A DNA stretch of 9,026 nt. Source: Lysobacteraceae bacterium. Lineage in GTDB: Bacteria > Pseudomonadota > Gammaproteobacteria > Xanthomonadales > Wenzhouxiangellaceae. Of the stretch, positions 6,338 to 9,026 are shown one piece after another. The position numbers and the translations under genes are program-made. The notes beneath the pieces were generated by a model. That model had not been told where the DNA came from, made no database searches, and worked only from the letters and a program-made list of their open reading frames with translations. Location: positions 1-9,026 of the forward strand of contig JAIVHD010000078.1 of assembly GCA_020201235.1 (NCBI GenBank), written 5' to 3'. Every line of letters begins with the position of its first letter. Position 1 is the stretch's first letter.

Positions 6338-6926
6338 GGTCGTTTGGGTCCGGTATGGGTTGGTCGGGTCAGCCGGCGCTCCGCTGCCAGCAGCCGGTCG
6401 GATTTAATCCCGATTATCCACTACCCGATCCTCACATTCAGTGAACTCTGCTGCGGCCGAAAATCGCCGCGCCACGCCCCGGAACCAAGACTCTCCGGGC
6501 TCTCGCACTCGGAAATTCATGCAACTGACGGGTCAATGACTCGGGTTAAACTGGAGTCCGGCTTTTGTTGCAACATTCTGGAATCATGCGCACAGCGATT
6601 CTTGCCGCCAGACTGCCGGCCAGGGCGGCACACGCGGTCGCTGGACCGGTTAATGAGACGAACACCGCCTGGGCCGGCCCGATGGACGATTGGAGCGCCG
6701 CGCCGGGTGAGCCCGGTGCGGCGTGGTTGTCGCGCGCCGACCAGACGGTGCGGCCGCTTGGGGTTGGCAAAGCGAGCGTTGAAGGCGACAAGTCGAGGCT
6801 GCGATATTCGCGTGCGCCTGGCTTCGGCGCGCGGCAATCGGACCGGGTTTGGTGCACTGCGGTGCCGATCAGGCGGCCGCGATTGAGCCGCGACCAGCCG
6901 CTGCCCGGCGGTGCGGCGCCACCGGC
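6338..6926. other. 589-bp stretch with no recognised gene
   Basis: This lies between the starts of the divergent rlmJ remnant and the acyltransferase gene. Several frames are open on both strands, as expected for GC-rich DNA, but none gives a protein I recognise. A weak sigma-70-like pair (CTGACG, 16 bp, TAAACT) sits near 6525-6552 on the plus strand and could serve the acyltransferase. A 6-bp hairpin CCCGGA/TCCGGG (6478-6483 and 6494-6499) has no T-run. The stretch may be a long 5' region or remains of a lost gene. Confidence 0.45.
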
Positions 6927-6930
6927 GTGA
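6586..6930 (+). CDS. Doubtful small ORF overlapping the acyltransferase start
   Basis: An ATG at 6586 opens a 114-codon frame whose TGA (6928-6930) overlaps the proposed GTG start of the acyltransferase in the sequence GTGA, a layout typical of translational coupling. The acyltransferase lacks its own clear ribosome site, which fits. Against it: the ATG has no well-placed ribosome site (TGGA is only three bases away), the protein is rich in Ala, Arg and Pro with no domain I can name, and the other frames are also open. It may well be non-coding. Confidence 0.18.
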   Translation: MRTAILAARLPARAAHAVAGPVNETNTAWAGPMDDWSAAPGEPGAAWLSRADQTVRPLGVGKASVEGDKSRLRYSRAPGFGARQSDRVWCTAVPIRRPRLSRDQPLPGGAAPPA

Positions 6931-8060
6931 GCGACGTTTCCGATCGCTCAAAGATCGGGCCTCGGACCCGCAGCGTGGTCGATCGCTCGACCCGCATCCG
7001 GGCATTGCGCCCGGTGCTGATTGCGCTGGTGGTGACGGTGCACATCCCGGTTACGTTGTACCGGCCCGATCTGCGCGACGTCGCTTTGTCTTTCGGCACG
7101 TATTTCAGTGCACTGATCAGCGGCTGCATTGCGATCGCGGCGTTGCCGACGCTGAGCGTAATTTCCGGGTTTCTGGCCGGCAACTCGGCCGGCAACCTGA
7201 CTGGCCGCTATGCGTATCCCGCGTATGCAGCGCGCAAGTTCAGGCGCCTGATCGTACCGATGCTGCTGTGGGGTCTGCCGATGGTGGTCTGGATTTACAC
7301 CCGCCAGGCCGGCGGGTTTTCGGTGCGGCCCGATCTGGCATTGTTTCCGTTTGACCTGGAGCAATGGCTGCGGGCCTTGACCGCATATCAGAAGCTGCCG
7401 GCCAACCCGCCGCTTTACTTTCTGCGCGAACTCTTTCTAGCGGCTTTGCTGTTGCCGGTGTGGCGGCTGATCGCCCGCAGCGTCGGGTTTTCGGCGTTGG
7501 TGGCCATAGCCATTTTTTACTGCGCCGTGGCCGGCATTCATTTCGATTTTTTTATCCGCATCGATATTTATCTGTATTTTTTCATCGGCGTGTTCCTTGC
7601 CGCGCGGCCAGACGTCCGGAGCCTCGACGGCTGGTTGTGCGCACACGCGCGCGGGTTGGTGTTGGGGTTTGTGCTTGTCTGTGCCGCGCTCGCACTGTAT
7701 GGCCTTGGCCCTAACCCCGAGCATTACTGGCTGGCGCTCAACCTGGTTCGGCTGACCGGTCCGGTGGCCCTGTGGGCGCTGGCGACGATGTTGGCCGCCG
7801 GTGCGGTCGGGCGCGTGCTTGAGGTGCTTTCACCCGTCTCGTTCACGGTTTTTCTGGGCCACGCCATTGTGATCCGCGTGGCCTGGTGGGCCTGGCGCGA
7901 ACTGTTCGGAGCGTCGCGCTTTGATGTGGCCTGGTGGTGCTTTTTTGTGCTGGCCGTGGCGCTGTCGTTTGCCATCCTGGGTTCGCTGTGGTGGCTCTAC
8001 GACAGGCTTCGGCGACGGCTGTTGAATACCGCGCCTGGCCAGGACCCGGTAGCGCGTTGA
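6927..8060 (+). CDS. Acyltransferase family 3 integral membrane protein
   Basis: The product is 377 aa with about ten hydrophobic helices across residues 25-360. It fits the acyltransferase-3 family (OatA, NolL and OpgC relatives), which moves acyl groups such as acetyl or succinyl onto extracytoplasmic sugars, peptidoglycan or other envelope molecules. Supporting features are the first helix RIRALRPVLIALVVTVH, with arginines at 23, 25 and 28 and the conserved catalytic-type His at 39, then PLYFLRELFLAALLLP at 162-177 (the family's PLWFLRdL block), and SPVSFTVFLGHAIVI at 302-316 near the C-terminus. The substrate cannot be told; no glycan gene lies nearby. The start is uncertain. GTG 6927 is chosen because the upstream codons (TTG 6849 onward) look non-coding and no Met occurs before residue 112; GTG 6975 is also possible. 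It ends 47 bp from the convergent purH stop. Confidence 0.85.
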   Translation: MSDVSDRSKIGPRTRSVVDRSTRIRALRPVLIALVVTVHIPVTLYRPDLRDVALSFGTYFSALISGCIAIAALPTLSVISGFLAGNSAGNLTGRYAYPAYAARKFRRLIVPMLLWGLPMVVWIYTRQAGGFSVRPDLALFPFDLEQWLRALTAYQKLPANPPLYFLRELFLAALLLPVWRLIARSVGFSALVAIAIFYCAVAGIHFDFFIRIDIYLYFFIGVFLAARPDVRSLDGWLCAHARGLVLGFVLVCAALALYGLGPNPEHYWLALNLVRLTGPVALWALATMLAAGAVGRVLEVLSPVSFTVFLGHAIVIRVAWWAWRELFGASRFDVAWWCFFVLAVALSFAILGSLWWLYDRLRRRLLNTAPGQDPVAR

Positions 8061-8107
8061 TGGCATCAGCAACCGTGGCGAGAATCAGGCGGCTTGAAGC
8101 GCCCGGG

Positions 8108-9026
8108 TCAATGCCGGAAATGTCGTCGACCGGTCATCACCATCGCAATTCCCAGACGATTGGCGGCCGCGATCACTTCATCGTCGCGTTTCGAGCCGCC
8201 CGGCTGTATCACGGCACCGACACCGGCTCCGGCGGCCGCTTCGAGCCCGTCGGCAAACGGGAAAAAGGCATCTGAGGCCATTGCCGCGCCGTTCAGGTCC
8301 AGACCCTGATCTGAAGCCTTGAGGGCTGCGATGCGGGCCGAATCGACCCGGCTCATCTGGCCGGCACCGACGCCCACGGTGGCCTCGTCGCGGACCAGCA
8401 CGATGGCGTTGGAGCGCACCATGGCGACCACCGCCCAGGCAAATTCCAGGTCGCGCCATTCGGTTTCGGTCGGCGCGCGCTCGGTGACCACCTCGAAACC
8501 GGCGCGCCCGGCCAGCGGCCGATCGCTTTGCTGGACCAGCCAGCCGCCACTGATTCTGCGCACATCGAAATCGGCCGCGATCGCCGGTGACGGTACCATC
8601 AGCCTCAGGTTTTTGCGAGCCGCCAGCACCTTGCGCGCACCGCAGTCGACCGCGGGCGCGATTAGAACCTCGCAAAACTGGCCGGCCAGGGCCTGCGCAG
8701 TTTCGGCATCGAGCGGGCGGTTGAATGCAATGATGCCACCGAACGCCGAAACCGGATCACAAGCCAGCGCCTTGTGGTAAGCCAGAAGCGGCGTTGCCGC
8801 TCGCGCCGCGCCACACGGGTTGGTGTGCTTGATGATGACGCAGGCTGGCGCGTCGCCCATCAGGCCGACGCCAGACCAGGCGGCATCGGCGTCGAGCAGG
8901 TTGTTGTACGACAACGGCTTGCCCTGAAGCAATTCAGCTCCAGCCAATCCGGAGGGTGCGCGTGCGCGTTCGACGTACATCCCGGCCGCCTGGTGCGGGT
9001 TCTCACCGTAGCGAAGCGCCTGGACC
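8108..9026 (-). CDS. purH: PurH, AICAR transformylase / IMP cyclohydrolase (3' part)
   Basis: About 305 C-terminal residues are present; the 5' part lies beyond the right edge (the family is about 520-530 aa). PurH performs the last two steps of IMP synthesis in the cytoplasm: formylation of AICAR with 10-formyl-tetrahydrofolate, then ring closure. The visible part is the AICAR transformylase domain. It starts with [11 protein letters not shown] at the edge and has [18 protein letters not shown], the catalytic KHTNPCG (about 8810-8830), [56 protein letters not shown] and the family's terminal RHFRH. All key motifs are intact and in one frame. The N-terminal MGS-like cyclohydrolase domain is not in the window. 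It is expected to be transcribed from outside the window, possibly with purD, which cannot be checked here. Confidence 0.97.
   Translation of the reverse strand, partial: VQALRYGENPHQAAGMYVERARAPSGLAGAELLQGKPLSYNNLLDADAAWSGVGLMGDAPACVIIKHTNPCGAARAATPLLAYHKALACDPVSAFGGIIAFNRPLDAETAQALAGQFCEVLIAPAVDCGARKVLAARKNLRLMVPSPAIAADFDVRRISGGWLVQQSDRPLAGRAGFEVVTERAPTETEWRDLEFAWAVVAMVRSNAIVLVRDEATVGVGAGQMSRVDSARIAALKASDQGLDLNGAAMASDAFFPFADGLEAAAGAGVGAVIQPGGSKRDDEVIAAANRLGIAMVMTGRRHFRH

Noticed and set aside
6392..6407. Second copy of the possible IS end
   Set aside because: The minus strand reads TTAAATCCGACCGGCT, matching the plus strand near 102-117 at 15 of 16 bases, but it lacks the flanking CCTAG, lies just upstream of rlmJ, and one such match is about what chance allows in 9 kb.
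5936..6886. Plus-strand ORF of 316 aa
   Set aside because: Its first part is antisense to the clear rlmJ remnant and the rest has no recognisable protein pattern.
6517..7005. Minus-strand ORFs of 162 and 103 aa upstream of the acyltransferase
   Set aside because: Extremely Arg/Pro/Ser-rich, no ribosome site, and overlapping the start of the acyltransferase gene; typical of open frames in GC-rich DNA.

Overview
The window looks like chromosomal DNA of a moderately GC-rich gammaproteobacterium. The support is the RimK ligase carrying an RCK_C-like tail, an RlmJ-type 23S rRNA methyltransferase gene, the PurH sequence, and a secreted FG-GAP protein of a kind I associate with Xanthomonadales and relatives. 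The genus cannot be fixed from the sequence alone. There are no tRNA or rRNA genes, no CRISPR array and no complete mobile element.

Layout from left to right. Positions 1-121 hold what may be the outer end of an insertion sequence, abutting the stop codon of a leftward gene (118-1158) for a voltage-sensor-like membrane protein with no pore. After a 413-bp divergent gap comes a rightward GAF-GGDEF diguanylate cyclase (1572-2555, TTG start). A 277-bp gap with three exact 13-bp tandem repeats precedes a rightward gene for an exported FG-GAP protein (2833-4437), predicted to form a six-bladed propeller. It converges, across a 10-bp perfect hairpin, on a leftward rimK-like ATP-grasp ligase (4463-5563) whose C-terminal RCK_C-like domain looks cut short. 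Behind rimK lies a broken rlmJ (5658-6337). A poorly coding 589-bp stretch follows, then a rightward acyltransferase-3 membrane protein (6927-8060) converging on the 3' part of purH (8108 to the window edge).

The genes do not form one operon. Convergent pairs, divergent pairs and anonymous gaps alternate, and the damaged pieces (truncated rimK tail, rlmJ with an internal deletion and frameshift, possible IS end) suggest a reworked region between housekeeping genes. Functional themes are c-di-GMP signalling (one cyclase), ribosome modification (rimK intact in its catalytic core, rlmJ dead), envelope or surface functions (FG-GAP protein, acyltransferase, VSD-like protein) and purine synthesis (purH). 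I did not find a clearly new multi-gene system. The most informative observations are the decayed rlmJ, the shortened RimK tail next to the convergent hairpin, and the pore-less voltage-sensor protein.
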